This document shows positions 1 through 10,938 of a stretch of DNA of 13,621 nucleotides, one piece after another. The stretch's first letter is position 1, and each line of letters starts with the position of its first letter. Origin of the DNA: CAZUTO01 sp964623085 (GTDB taxonomy: Bacteria; Pseudomonadota; Gammaproteobacteria; Pseudomonadales; GM7GCV1); assembly GCA_964623085.1 (NCBI GenBank), contig CAZUTO010000037.1, forward strand, positions 1 to 13,621. The letters run 5' to 3'. Made by a program: the position numbers and the translations under genes. Under the pieces are notes generated by a model. It was not told the DNA's origin. It made no database searches and saw only the letters and a program-made list of their open reading frames with translations.

Positions 1-3854
<3,854 letters not shown>

Positions 3855-3872
3855 GATAGGCAGTCACGAGCT

Positions 3873-4331
3873 ATGGCAGAACAACTAAAATCGATGATTG
3901 GAATCTGTGACGGCTTCAATTTCGTATTGCCAGCAGAGATGATTGCAGAAACGATCTCCGGAGTGGCTGTATCAAGTATGGAAAATCCCCAACCTTGGCA
4001 AGCAGGCCATCTAAATTGGAATGGTTTAAACGTTCCTGTAGTGAGTATGGAACAGGTGATAATCAGTCGCCGGCCTAGGCTTCGTGGCTCCCACGTCGTG
4101 ATCATTCGTGGCACCACCGATACCGAGACCCTGCCTTTTTATGGCATCCCGATACAAACCATGCCTAACGAATATCAGTTGATGTCAACAATGGACATTG
4201 TTCAGGCGCCCATTCCCGATGGCTTTAGTCTAGTCACGATGGTTGCAAGAATTCGCGGTGTAAACTGTGTGGTGCCAGATTTTGAAACACTGGAGCGCCA
4301 GGTCGCAAGCGATCTCAAAGTCATGGCCTAG
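3873..4331 (+). CDS. chpC: ChpC, CheW-like adaptor of the Pil-Chp system
   Basis: This 152-residue protein consists of a single CheW-like domain. It has the short beta-strand pattern of that fold (GFNFVLPAEMI near the N terminus and LPFYGIPI in the middle) and no catalytic motif. CheW-type proteins dock the CheA kinase to methyl-accepting receptors. The gene starts 18 bases after the chpA stop on the same strand, as chpC lies downstream of chpA in Pseudomonas-type clusters, so co-transcription is likely. The Shine-Dalgarno match is weak: an AGG lies about 12 bases before the ATG. The choice of ChpC over the other CheW homologue of these clusters, PilI, rests on position, because PilI is normally encoded upstream of the kinase. 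The gene converges with rsmE. Confidence 0.82.
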   Translation: MAEQLKSMIGICDGFNFVLPAEMIAETISGVAVSSMENPQPWQAGHLNWNGLNVPVVSMEQVIISRRPRLRGSHVVIIRGTTDTETLPFYGIPIQTMPNEYQLMSTMDIVQAPIPDGFSLVTMVARIRGVNCVVPDFETLERQVASDLKVMA

Positions 4332-4345
4332 AGATTTATGGCCTA
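4323..4345. repeat. Duplicated octamer at the convergent chpC/rsmE stop codons
   Basis: ATGGCCTA occurs at 4323-4330 and again at 4338-4345, separated by seven bases. The first copy carries most of the chpC stop (TAG at 4329-4331). The second carries the rsmE stop read on the opposite strand (TAG at 4345-4343). Only 11 bases separate the two stop codons, and neither strand shows a GC-rich hairpin followed by a T run. It may be chance or a small local duplication; no function is claimed. Confidence 0.5.
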
Positions 4346-5089
4346 ATCGTGATCCCAGTTTCCCGTTATAGCTTGAATAAATGCTAATGCAGCAATAGGG
4401 GCTGTTTCTGTTCTCAACACCCTAGGACCTATATGTGTGCATAAATAGCCTTGGCCGCGAGCATGCTCAATTTCCTGATCATCAAACCCCCCTTCAGGGC
4501 CAACCAAGAGTGAAATATCAGACACGCTAAATAAATCATTTTCTTGGCTCGCCAAAGAAACCTCAGCCTCCGGATCGAGAAGTAACTTACAGGCTGCTTT
4601 ATCTTCATTTACCCATTCAGAAAATGGAAGCGGCACTTCTAAATCAGGAACACGGGTGCGTCCAGATTGTTCACTCGCACTGCGCAGCACTCCTCGCCAA
4701 TGGCCAAGCTTCTTATCTAATCGCTCATCGGTTAGGCGCACTTCAGATCGGGCTGAAAACAGAGGCTGCACTCTCGCCACACCCAGTTCCGTAGATTTCT
4801 GGATAGCCCAATCGAATCGGTCTCCTTTTGATAAGGATAAAGCCAAACAAATGTCCGGTGTGGATTCGACATCAGCATTCCGAAAACTCAGGACGTTGAT
4901 GACACCCTGGCGACGATCCAGTTCGGATATCTGGCACAGATACTCACCGCCCTGACCATTAAAAAGAACCAGCTGCCTCTGAGCCTTGAGTCGCAGCACA
5001 TTACCTAGATAGTGCACCTGCTCTTTATTCATAGCGAGGCTATTGCCGGCTTCTAGTGCTCCGTCATAAAACACACGAGGGATACGCAT
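4343..5089 (-). CDS. rsmE: 16S rRNA (uracil-1498-N3)-methyltransferase RsmE
   Basis: RsmE uses SAM to methylate N3 of U1498 in helix 44 of 16S rRNA on the small ribosomal subunit. The 248-residue length is normal for the family. It has an N-terminal PUA-like domain (about 1-72) and a SPOUT-class knotted methyltransferase domain. Family signatures visible are IQKSTELGV (96-104), ASEQSGR (138-144), GPEGG (197-201) and the SAM-binding knot GPRVLRTETAP (221-231). It is the last gene of the sahR-metK-ahcY-metF run, 12 bases after the metF stop. No Shine-Dalgarno is visible before the ATG, and a perfect 7-bp inverted repeat spans the start codon, so translation may depend on ribosomes arriving from metF. 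It is a SAM consumer in an operon otherwise devoted to making and recycling SAM. Confidence 0.96.
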   Translation of the reverse strand: MRIPRVFYDGALEAGNSLAMNKEQVHYLGNVLRLKAQRQLVLFNGQGGEYLCQISELDRRQGVINVLSFRNADVESTPDICLALSLSKGDRFDWAIQKSTELGVARVQPLFSARSEVRLTDERLDKKLGHWRGVLRSASEQSGRTRVPDLEVPLPFSEWVNEDKAACKLLLDPEAEVSLASQENDLFSVSDISLLVGPEGGFDDQEIEHARGQGYLCTHIGPRVLRTETAPIAALAFIQAITGNWDHD

Positions 5090-5102
5090 GAGTGGGCGTA
5101 TC
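5081..5102 (-). promoter_or_regulatory. Inverted repeat / possible mRNA hairpin across the metF stop and rsmE start
   Basis: On the - strand the sequence reads GATACGC, then an 8-base loop CCACTCAT, then GCGTATC: a perfect 7-bp stem with four G-C pairs. The first stem base is the last base of the metF stop (TAG, 5104-5102). The rsmE ATG (5089-5087) straddles the loop and the 3' arm. In the transcript this could hide the rsmE initiation site until a ribosome finishing metF melts it. The repeat is certain; the regulatory role is inference. No T run follows, so it does not look like a terminator. Confidence 0.45.
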
Positions 5103-5920
5103 TAAAATCCCAAATTCCGACAAATTCGGGAAGTAGGCTCCGATTGATTCATCGTGTAGAAATGCAGCCCCGGCACACCAAACGCTAGGAGCTGCTGGCA
5201 AAGCTTGGTGACCAGCTCTTCGCCAAATGCCAAAACATCGTCTTGAGTTAGTTGATCACTTAAAGACTTGCGAATCCAACGCGGAATATCTGCACCACAA
5301 GCATCAGAAAAACGAATCAGATTTTCCGCGTTAGTGATGGGCATAATCCCAGGAATGATCGGTTTATCGATACCTTGCTTTTCACATACATCCATAAAAT
5401 GGAAAAACGCTTCCAAGTTGTAGAAATACTGACTAACTGCATAATCAGCGCCGGCATCGAGCTTTGACTTAAGAAACGCAACATCCGTTTGATAGTCATC
5501 CGCTTCCGGATGAACCTCTGGATAGCACGCGACCGCAATCTCAAAATGATCTCCAAAACCCTTACGGATAAATGAGACTAGCTGCTCAGCATAAACCGGC
5601 TTTTGAGCCCCCATGCCAGACGGAAGATCACCACGCAACGCGACTATCCTAGAGACACCATTGTCGCGATAGCATTGCAGTAACGCGTTTATGCTCGCTT
5701 CATCATCGGCACCAAAGGACAAGTGTGGCGCAACAACGGCTCCCGCTTTTTGAATACCGAGAACAATATCTCTAGTATTATCGCGCGTGGACCCACCAGC
5801 GCCATAAGTCACTGAGAAATACTCTGGAGAAAACTCACCGAGTTGCTCTCGCGTTTTCTCCAGCTTCTCCCGACCTTTTTCCGTTTTGGTCGGGAAGAAT
5901 TCAAAACTAACTTTAGTCAT
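5102..5920 (-). CDS. metF: Methylenetetrahydrofolate reductase MetF
   Basis: MetF is a cytoplasmic FAD-dependent enzyme that reduces 5,10-methylene-THF to 5-methyl-THF, the methyl donor for remaking methionine from homocysteine. The 272 residues form a TIM-barrel protein, slightly shorter than the E. coli enzyme (296). Motifs include SFEFFP with the catalytic Glu7 (equivalent to E. coli Glu28), SVTYGAGGS (36-44), RGDLP with the flavin-modulating Asp98, QYFYN (164-168), GIMPI (191-195) and PGLHFYTMN (250-258). It follows ahcY by 15 bases and precedes rsmE by 12. The Shine-Dalgarno is poor, so coupling to ahcY translation is plausible. No metH or metE lies beside it, so methionine synthase must be encoded elsewhere. 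Confidence 0.96.
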   Translation of the reverse strand: MTKVSFEFFPTKTEKGREKLEKTREQLGEFSPEYFSVTYGAGGSTRDNTRDIVLGIQKAGAVVAPHLSFGADDEASINALLQCYRDNGVSRIVALRGDLPSGMGAQKPVYAEQLVSFIRKGFGDHFEIAVACYPEVHPEADDYQTDVAFLKSKLDAGADYAVSQYFYNLEAFFHFMDVCEKQGIDKPIIPGIMPITNAENLIRFSDACGADIPRWIRKSLSDQLTQDDVLAFGEELVTKLCQQLLAFGVPGLHFYTMNQSEPTSRICRNLGF

Positions 5921-5935
5921 CGCTGATGCTGACCA

Positions 5936-7321
5936 CTAGTAGCGATAGGTTTCAGGCTTATAAGGGCCTTCAGTAGGCACACCAATATAGTCAGCCTGCT
6001 CGGCGCTTAACTTGGTGATAACGCCACCGAAACCGTCCACCATCAGCGCCGCGACTTCTTCATCAAGTTTTTTCGGTAATACTTCTACACGCAGAAGCAC
6101 TGCCTTATCGGAATCTGATTTTTCCGCAAACTTCTGATCGTACAAATGAATCTGAGCCAATACCTGATTAGCAAAAGAGCCATCCATAATTCGTGATGGA
6201 TGCCCTGTCGCATTACCCAAGTTCACTAAACGACCTTCAGAAAGCAGAATCAGGTAATCACCCGCTGACTTATCACGATAAATCCGATGCACCTGTGGCT
6301 TCACTTCTTCCCACTCCCACGTATCACGCATATGGGCGGTATCAATTTCATTGTCAAAATGACCGATATTACATACCACTGCGTAGCGCTTCATCGCTCC
6401 GAGCATCTGCGCGTCACAGACGTTATAGTTGCCAGTAGTTGTCACGAGTAAATCAGTATCAGCCAATAGTTGTCCATTAATGCCCTGATCCGGGTTGCCA
6501 TTAATGTAAGGCGACACCACTTCAAACCCATCCATGCAGGCTTGCATAGCACAAATTGGATCTATTTCAGATACACGAACAATCATGCCTTCCTGACGAA
6601 GCGATAACGCAGAGCCTTTGCCCACATCACCATAACCAACGACTAACGCTTTTTTCCCAGACAAAAGATGATCAGTACCGCGCTTAATGGCATCGTTAAG
6701 GCTATGTCGGCAGCCATACTTATTATCATTCTTTGATTTGGTAACCGAGTCATTCACATTGATGGCTGGGACTTTGAGTTCACCGGTTTTCAGCATCTCT
6801 TGAAGGCGGTGAACACCCGTTGTTGTTTCTTCCGTAATGCCATGCACAGCATCGAGCACCTGAGGGTATTTTTCATGCAACATCGCAGTCAAATCACCGC
6901 CATCGTCTAGCACCATATTGGCTTCCCAAGGTGCGCCGTTCTTTAAGATGGTCTGCTCTAGGCACCATTCATACTCTTCCTCGGTCTCGCCTTTCCATGC
7001 AAATACCGGCACACCCGCCGCTGCAATCGCGGCCGCCGCATGATCCTGCGTCGAAAAAATATTACAGGATGACCACCGAACCTCAGCACCAAGATCCACC
7101 AAGGTCTCAATTAATACCGCCGTCTGGATAGTCATATGAATACAACCAAGAATATTGGCACCAGCCAACGGTTGCCGTTCGCGGTATTTCTCACGTAGCG
7201 ACATCAACGCGGGCATCTCTGTTTCGGCAATCTGGATCTCTTGACGCCCCCAATTGGCCAGCTCAATATCGGCGACCTTGTAATCAGATTCGGTGGTTAC
7301 TGCTTTTAATTCGGTACTCAT
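5936..7321 (-). CDS. ahcY: S-adenosylhomocysteine hydrolase (adenosylhomocysteinase)
   Basis: AhcY is an NAD-dependent cytoplasmic enzyme that reversibly splits SAH, the product inhibitor of methyltransferases, into adenosine and homocysteine. The 461-residue length is typical of proteobacterial enzymes. Visible motifs are the substrate-region NVNDSVTKSKND (188-199), the Rossmann NAD-binding GYGDVGKG (229-236), NIGHFDNEID (318-327) and the conserved C-terminal KPETYRY (455-461), which reaches the neighbouring subunit's NAD site. A good Shine-Dalgarno (GAGG at 7332-7329, seven bases before the ATG) supports this start. It lies 49 bases after metK and 15 before metF. The short metK-ahcY gap cannot hold a SAH riboswitch and has no visible promoter, so transcription from upstream is likely. 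Confidence 0.97.
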   Translation of the reverse strand: MSTELKAVTTESDYKVADIELANWGRQEIQIAETEMPALMSLREKYRERQPLAGANILGCIHMTIQTAVLIETLVDLGAEVRWSSCNIFSTQDHAAAAIAAAGVPVFAWKGETEEEYEWCLEQTILKNGAPWEANMVLDDGGDLTAMLHEKYPQVLDAVHGITEETTTGVHRLQEMLKTGELKVPAINVNDSVTKSKNDNKYGCRHSLNDAIKRGTDHLLSGKKALVVGYGDVGKGSALSLRQEGMIVRVSEIDPICAMQACMDGFEVVSPYINGNPDQGINGQLLADTDLLVTTTGNYNVCDAQMLGAMKRYAVVCNIGHFDNEIDTAHMRDTWEWEEVKPQVHRIYRDKSAGDYLILLSEGRLVNLGNATGHPSRIMDGSFANQVLAQIHLYDQKFAEKSDSDKAVLLRVEVLPKKLDEEVAALMVDGFGGVITKLSAEQADYIGVPTEGPYKPETYRY

Positions 7322-7370
7322 ATTTTTACCTCAAAATTCTGTTCAACGGTGCTACAAGTTTTCTAAAAGA

Positions 7371-8525
7371 CTAAAGTGCTTTTGCAAGCACTGACGTGCG
7401 ATCTGTTTTTTCCCATGTGAAGTTTTCTTCTTCGCGACCAAAATGCCCGTAAGCAGCAGTCGGACGATATATAGGTCTCAACAAATCAAGCATCTCGATA
7501 ATACCGCGGGGACGAAGATCAAAGTTTTCATGAATCAATACACTGATTTCCTCATCAGATAGACGACCCGTTCCAAAGGTATTGACGGAAACAGATGTCG
7601 GCTCAGCGACACCAATCGCATAGGAAATTTGAATCTCACAACGATCCGCCAAACCAGCGGCAACCACGTTTTTGGCAACATACCGACCTGCATAAGCTGC
7701 GGATCGATCCACTTTGGATGGATCCTTGCCCGAAAATGCGCCTCCACCATGACGTGACATGCCACCATAGGTGTCGACAATGATCTTTCTCCCGGTTAAT
7801 CCGCAATCACCAACGGGGCCACCAATGACAAAATTACCAGTGGGATTAATGTGGTAGAGCGTGTTCTCATGAAGCCAGTTTTCTGGCAAAACCGGCTTGA
7901 TAATATCTTCCATCACCGCTTCACGAAGGTCAGCAAGTGAAATATCAGGGTCGTGTTGTGTCGACAACACCACGGCATCAACCGCAACAGGTTTACCTGC
8001 CTCATAGCGCAGTGTCACCTGAGATTTTGCATCTGGGCGTAACCAAGCATGCGCACCAGACTTTCGAATTTGTGCCTGACGTTCAACCAAACGGTGTGCG
8101 TAGTAAATGGGAGCAGGCATAAAGGTATCGGTTTCATTCGATGCATAACCAAACATCAGGCCCTGGTCACCAGCGCCAAGATCTTTGTTTTCAGCCGCAT
8201 CCACACCGACAGATATATCTACAGATTGTTTACCAATCGCATTTAGAACAGCACAAGAAGCACCATCAAACCCGACATCACTGGAGTTATAGCCAATATC
8301 GAGGATCACTTCGCGGATCAAATCTTCGAGATCAACATAGGTATTGGTACGAACCTCTCCGGCTACTACTGTCATACCGGTTTTCACCATCGTTTCAACA
8401 GCGACTCGAGAATTAGCATCTTCTGTCAACATGGCATCCAATATGGCATCAGAGATCTGATCCGCCATTTTATCTGGGTGCCCTTCTGAGACCGACTCAG
8501 AAGTAAATATTTGATATTCACTCAT
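7371..8525 (-). CDS. metK: S-adenosylmethionine synthetase MetK
   Basis: MetK makes SAM from ATP and methionine, releasing phosphate and pyrophosphate, in the cytosol as an oligomer. The 384 residues match the E. coli enzyme in length. It carries GHPDK (15-19) with catalytic His16, the family signature GAGDQGLMFGYA (117-128) and the phosphate-binding glycine-rich GGGAFSGKD (260-268). A strong Shine-Dalgarno (AAGGTGAG at 8541-8534, eight bases before the ATG) fixes the start. It lies 58 bases downstream of sahR on the same strand, consistent with SAH-responsive control together with ahcY and metF. Confidence 0.98.
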   Translation of the reverse strand: MSEYQIFTSESVSEGHPDKMADQISDAILDAMLTEDANSRVAVETMVKTGMTVVAGEVRTNTYVDLEDLIREVILDIGYNSSDVGFDGASCAVLNAIGKQSVDISVGVDAAENKDLGAGDQGLMFGYASNETDTFMPAPIYYAHRLVERQAQIRKSGAHAWLRPDAKSQVTLRYEAGKPVAVDAVVLSTQHDPDISLADLREAVMEDIIKPVLPENWLHENTLYHINPTGNFVIGGPVGDCGLTGRKIIVDTYGGMSRHGGGAFSGKDPSKVDRSAAYAGRYVAKNVVAAGLADRCEIQISYAIGVAEPTSVSVNTFGTGRLSDEEISVLIHENFDLRPRGIIEMLDLLRPIYRPTAAYGHFGREEENFTWEKTDRTSVLAKAL

Positions 8526-8583
8526 ATCTGTTGCTCACCTTATTTGCTCACTTTAGCTAAATTTATTTTTTCTCTGCGGCCAC
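8526..8583 (-). other. sahR-metK intergenic spacer with metK ribosome-binding site
   Basis: This 58-base AT-rich spacer holds the strong metK Shine-Dalgarno (8541-8534) and a short imperfect duplication of GTGAGCAA on the - strand, once ahead of and once overlapping the Shine-Dalgarno. The CAATATCAA/TTGATATTG arms found upstream of sahR do not occur here, and I see no hairpin terminator. metK is therefore most simply read from the sahR promoter. Confidence 0.5.
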
Positions 8584-9537
8584 TTAAGCCTTTGTATATT
8601 CTTGAATCTGAACACCGAAGCCATTACGCAAAGCCAAGTAATCACTGCGTCCTTTCGCCAAACCAGCTAGCTCAGCCCAGTCATTGAGCTGCTCAGGCGG
8701 AAAGCCTAGCCAGAGGTCGCCACAGGCTTCGCGTGCCCAATCCTGGTCATGTTGATCCAAATCCGTCACTACCAACTGGCCACCTGAATTCAACATCGCT
8801 GCCATATCAGACACCATTGCCGCCGGTGAAGGCACATGATGGAGCACCATATTGCAGCTTATAACGTCGGCTTTGACGCCACTTTCCATTGCCTCACTTG
8901 TATCTGAATGCAAAAAAGTAACCTTGTCTCGAAGGTCTTCCGGCAAATTTTTCACACTCTCTGCAATAAGCTCCTTTGAAACATCCAAGGCAGAAACCGT
9001 CGCAAAATCTGCAGCACAATCTCGAAGTAAAGCCCCATCGCCAGGGCCAACCTCTAACCAACTTGAATTAGGATCTAACGCCAGCATACCTGCTACCAAA
9101 CCACCGTACTCTTTGTGGCCGGCAATCAAATCTTGCTGCTCACGAAACCGATCCGCATTCTCGCGGAAAAATTCAGTTGCCTGCGACCGCCTTAGCGCTT
9201 GAATCTCTCCAACTGCTGATATCAACTTCTGATCCAATGCTTCGGAATCCAAAAGCTCAAAAAAAGAGGTCAGCAATTGCCGATCGCCTTCTCTAGAAGA
9301 ACTCGATCGACGATAAAAGATGCTATTACCTTCTCTTCGCGTTACCACGAGTCCGGCTTTTAACAAAACTTTCAGATGATGGCTCATCGAAGGCTGCTGC
9401 ACGGAAAATACTTTGCACAACTCCAGCACGCCAAAAGAGTCTCGCTGCATTATTCGCAGGATTTGTAGCCGCATAGGGTCACCCGCGGCTTTAAACATCG
9501 GAGATAACAATAAAGTCGCCGGCGAACCATCCATCAT
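8584..9537 (-). CDS. sahR: SahR-type regulator: ArsR-family HTH fused to a SAM-methyltransferase-like sensor domain
   Basis: This 317-residue fusion has an ArsR-type winged helix at about 10-95 (FKAAGDPMRLQIL at 15-27; recognition-helix region SVQQPSMSHHLKVLLKAGLV at 45-64; wing around RREGNSIFYRR). A helical linker leads to a class I methyltransferase-like domain (about 140-265) with motif I EVGPGDG (162-168), acidic Asp185 and CNMVLHHVPSP (228-238). The metal-binding Cys pair of arsenic-sensing ArsR proteins is absent. The architecture matches the described SahR family: repressors whose methylase-like domain binds SAH and which leave DNA when SAH rises, inducing metK, ahcY, metF and metE/metH. 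The context (sahR-metK-ahcY-metF) fits exactly. Two ATG codons lie in tandem with no clear Shine-Dalgarno; Met14 is an alternative start. Whether the domain keeps any methyltransferase activity cannot be told from sequence. Confidence 0.85.
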   Translation of the reverse strand: MMDGSPATLLLSPMFKAAGDPMRLQILRIMQRDSFGVLELCKVFSVQQPSMSHHLKVLLKAGLVVTRREGNSIFYRRSSSSREGDRQLLTSFFELLDSEALDQKLISAVGEIQALRRSQATEFFRENADRFREQQDLIAGHKEYGGLVAGMLALDPNSSWLEVGPGDGALLRDCAADFATVSALDVSKELIAESVKNLPEDLRDKVTFLHSDTSEAMESGVKADVISCNMVLHHVPSPAAMVSDMAAMLNSGGQLVVTDLDQHDQDWAREACGDLWLGFPPEQLNDWAELAGLAKGRSDYLALRNGFGVQIQEYTKA

Positions 9538-9555
9538 GCCAACTAGACTAGAGGA

Positions 9556-9561
9556 ATTTTA
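9556..9561 (-). promoter_or_regulatory. Candidate -10 element of the sahR-metK-ahcY-metF-rsmE operon
   Basis: TAAAAT on the - strand (9561-9556) matches the sigma-70 -10 consensus at five of six positions and lies three bases downstream of the inverted repeat. The -35 region would fall inside the repeat (9584-9579) and matches poorly, so repressor and polymerase would compete for the same DNA. This predicts a 5' leader of only about 10-12 bases before the first ATG. Alternative -35/-10 pairs, such as TTGATA at 9573-9568, cannot be excluded. Confidence 0.35.
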
Positions 9562-9564
9562 GAC

Positions 9565-9588
9565 CAATATCAATTTTTTTTGATATTG
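9565..9588. promoter_or_regulatory. Perfect inverted repeat, candidate SahR operator
   Basis: The left arm CAATATCAA (9565-9573), six T (9574-9579) and the right arm TTGATATTG (9580-9588) form a perfect 9-bp inverted repeat centred about 39 bases upstream of the sahR ATG. Position and symmetry fit a dimeric ArsR-family repressor controlling its own operon. It is the only such repeat I found between the cell-division genes and the SAM-cycle genes. I do not recall the exact published SahR consensus, so the assignment rests on position and symmetry. Confidence 0.65.
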
Positions 9589-9622
9589 CATAATCTGCAA
9601 AAACAAACTGACCAAGGACTAG

Positions 9623-10924
9623 CTAAGGGTTAGCCGTCTTTGCTAGCAAACTATCTAGCGTCTGCTGGTCAAGGAAGCCATCGGGAACAAGTCCATACGC
9701 TTGCTGAAATTGCTTCAGTGCGCCTTTCGTGCCAGAGCCAAACAACCCGTCTATTCCATTAGGGTCAAAGCCGAGAACTTGAAGCGCAGACTGAACATCC
9801 ATCACCAATGTCCGACTTAATCTCGGTGCACCAACGGGGGCTTTCGTTACTAATCCGCCACCGCCGGCAATACGGTCAGCCAAATGACCGACCGAAATCG
9901 CATAGTACTCGGAAGAATTCCAGCTCATAATGACATCAAAGTTTGAGTAAATAGCAAACACTGGGCCATTGTGACCAGCCGGCAAAACGATAGAAGCATC
10001 CATATCGAGTGCAGGCAAACTCAAGCCATCAGCCCGAACAATACCGTCCCTGCTCCATTCAGTGATGGGTTTTTTATGGCTTCTTCCAGATTCGGAAAAA
10101 TTAAAGCTGGGAGAAAGTGTCACCTCACGGCCCCAACGCTCTGTCGCTCGCCAACCAAGTGCACTAAGAAAATTTGCTGCCGAGGCGAGTGCATCTTCTT
10201 CTGAGTTCCATAAGTCGATACGCCCGTCATCATCACCATCCACCGCATACCGATGGTAGTTTGAGGGCATGAACTGTGTATGGCCAACCGCACCTGCCCA
10301 AGAACCATGCATCACAGCAAGATCAAGTGATTGTTCATGCATAAGTCGGAGCGCGAACATAAGCTCATTCGTAAAGAATTCTGAGCGGCGTGGATCACAA
10401 CCCAAGGTCGCCAATGCATCCAGTGTTGGCGTATTCCCTAAGTAACTGCCGAAATTAGTTTCTAGCCCCCAAAAAGCCACCAAATATTGACCAGGCACAC
10501 CGTATTTTTCAGTGAGCTCAGCCAAGAGGTCCTTGTGCTGCACCATCATTCTGCGCCCAGTAGCAACGCGCCTACCTGTGACTCTGCCAGAAATATATTC
10601 ATCGAAAGTTTGGGTAAACTCCGGCTGATTTCTATCGAGTTCGATCACCTCCGGCAGAAAATTTAGGCGTCCAACGACACCCGTAACAATCTCATCGGCT
10701 ATACCAATTGACGCGGCTAATGACTGCAAATGACCAATACATTGCCCAAACTCATTGCGGCGGTCCTGAATATAGCTTTCAGTAGTTTGCTCGAGCGTGT
10801 CCTCTGGAGGCTGCTGCTCCTGAGCAATACTTAACGAAGCTGCAAGGACACAAAACCAAGCCAAAATCGATCGCAAAGCGAAAGACAATTTGGCAGGAAC
10901 GAAAGGCAGTGTCACGAAATTCAT
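9623..10924 (-). CDS. Secreted MltB-type lytic murein transglycosylase with C-terminal peptidoglycan-binding domain
   Basis: The enzyme is predicted to cleave the MurNAc-GlcNAc bond of peptidoglycan in the periplasm, leaving 1,6-anhydro-MurNAc ends. It has 433 residues. An N-terminal hydrophobic stretch (about 13-34) with cleavage likely after SIA looks like an ordinary signal peptide; there is no lipobox Cys. The MltB (GH103) catalytic domain (about 55-350) has catalytic Glu155 in FWGLETNFG, the active-site motif GSWAGAVGHTQFMPS (207-221) and a calcium-loop-like DGDDDGRIDLW (229-239). A PG_binding_1 domain follows (about 372-428). It starts 14 bases after ftsX, so it is probably in the ftsYEX transcript, at the place where rpoH is found in many relatives. 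No Shine-Dalgarno is evident before the ATG. I give no symbol because the family has several paralogues. Confidence 0.92.
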   Translation of the reverse strand: MNFVTLPFVPAKLSFALRSILAWFCVLAASLSIAQEQQPPEDTLEQTTESYIQDRRNEFGQCIGHLQSLAASIGIADEIVTGVVGRLNFLPEVIELDRNQPEFTQTFDEYISGRVTGRRVATGRRMMVQHKDLLAELTEKYGVPGQYLVAFWGLETNFGSYLGNTPTLDALATLGCDPRRSEFFTNELMFALRLMHEQSLDLAVMHGSWAGAVGHTQFMPSNYHRYAVDGDDDGRIDLWNSEEDALASAANFLSALGWRATERWGREVTLSPSFNFSESGRSHKKPITEWSRDGIVRADGLSLPALDMDASIVLPAGHNGPVFAIYSNFDVIMSWNSSEYYAISVGHLADRIAGGGGLVTKAPVGAPRLSRTLVMDVQSALQVLGFDPNGIDGLFGSGTKGALKQFQQAYGLVPDGFLDQQTLDSLLAKTANP

Positions 10925-10938
10925 AAAAATAAGCTGTG

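Noticed and set aside
7322..7370. SAH riboswitch upstream of ahcY
   Set aside because: The metK-ahcY gap is only 49 bases, AT-rich, and shows none of the GC-rich pseudoknot pattern of that riboswitch; control by SahR is the simpler reading.
6193..8416. Several short + strand frames opposite ahcY and metK
   Set aside because: Their composition (His/Pro/Gln/Arg-rich) is typical of reverse-complement frames of conserved genes, and no start signals or domains are visible.
8584..9537. Arsenic-resistance regulator or arsenite methyltransferase fusion
   Set aside because: The HTH domain lacks the metal-binding Cys pair, the second domain lacks the several Cys of ArsM, no ars genes are near, and metK-ahcY-metF follow directly.
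9565..9588. Intrinsic terminator for the ftsYEX-transglycosylase transcript
   Set aside because: The inverted repeat is AT-only apart from one G-C pair near each end of the stem, and no T run follows it on the - strand; position before sahR fits an operator better.
9541..9622. Cluster of CTAG tetramers in the sahR upstream gap, as a rare-site signal
   Set aside because: CTAG is also frequent inside chpA and elsewhere in this window, so it is not depleted in this genome and the cluster carries no weight.
9622..9634. Small hairpin GCTAA-GGG-TTAGC at the transglycosylase stop as a terminator
   Set aside because: The stem is only 5 bp with a 3-base loop, overlaps the stop codon, and is followed by a T-rich stretch only after about 13 bases.
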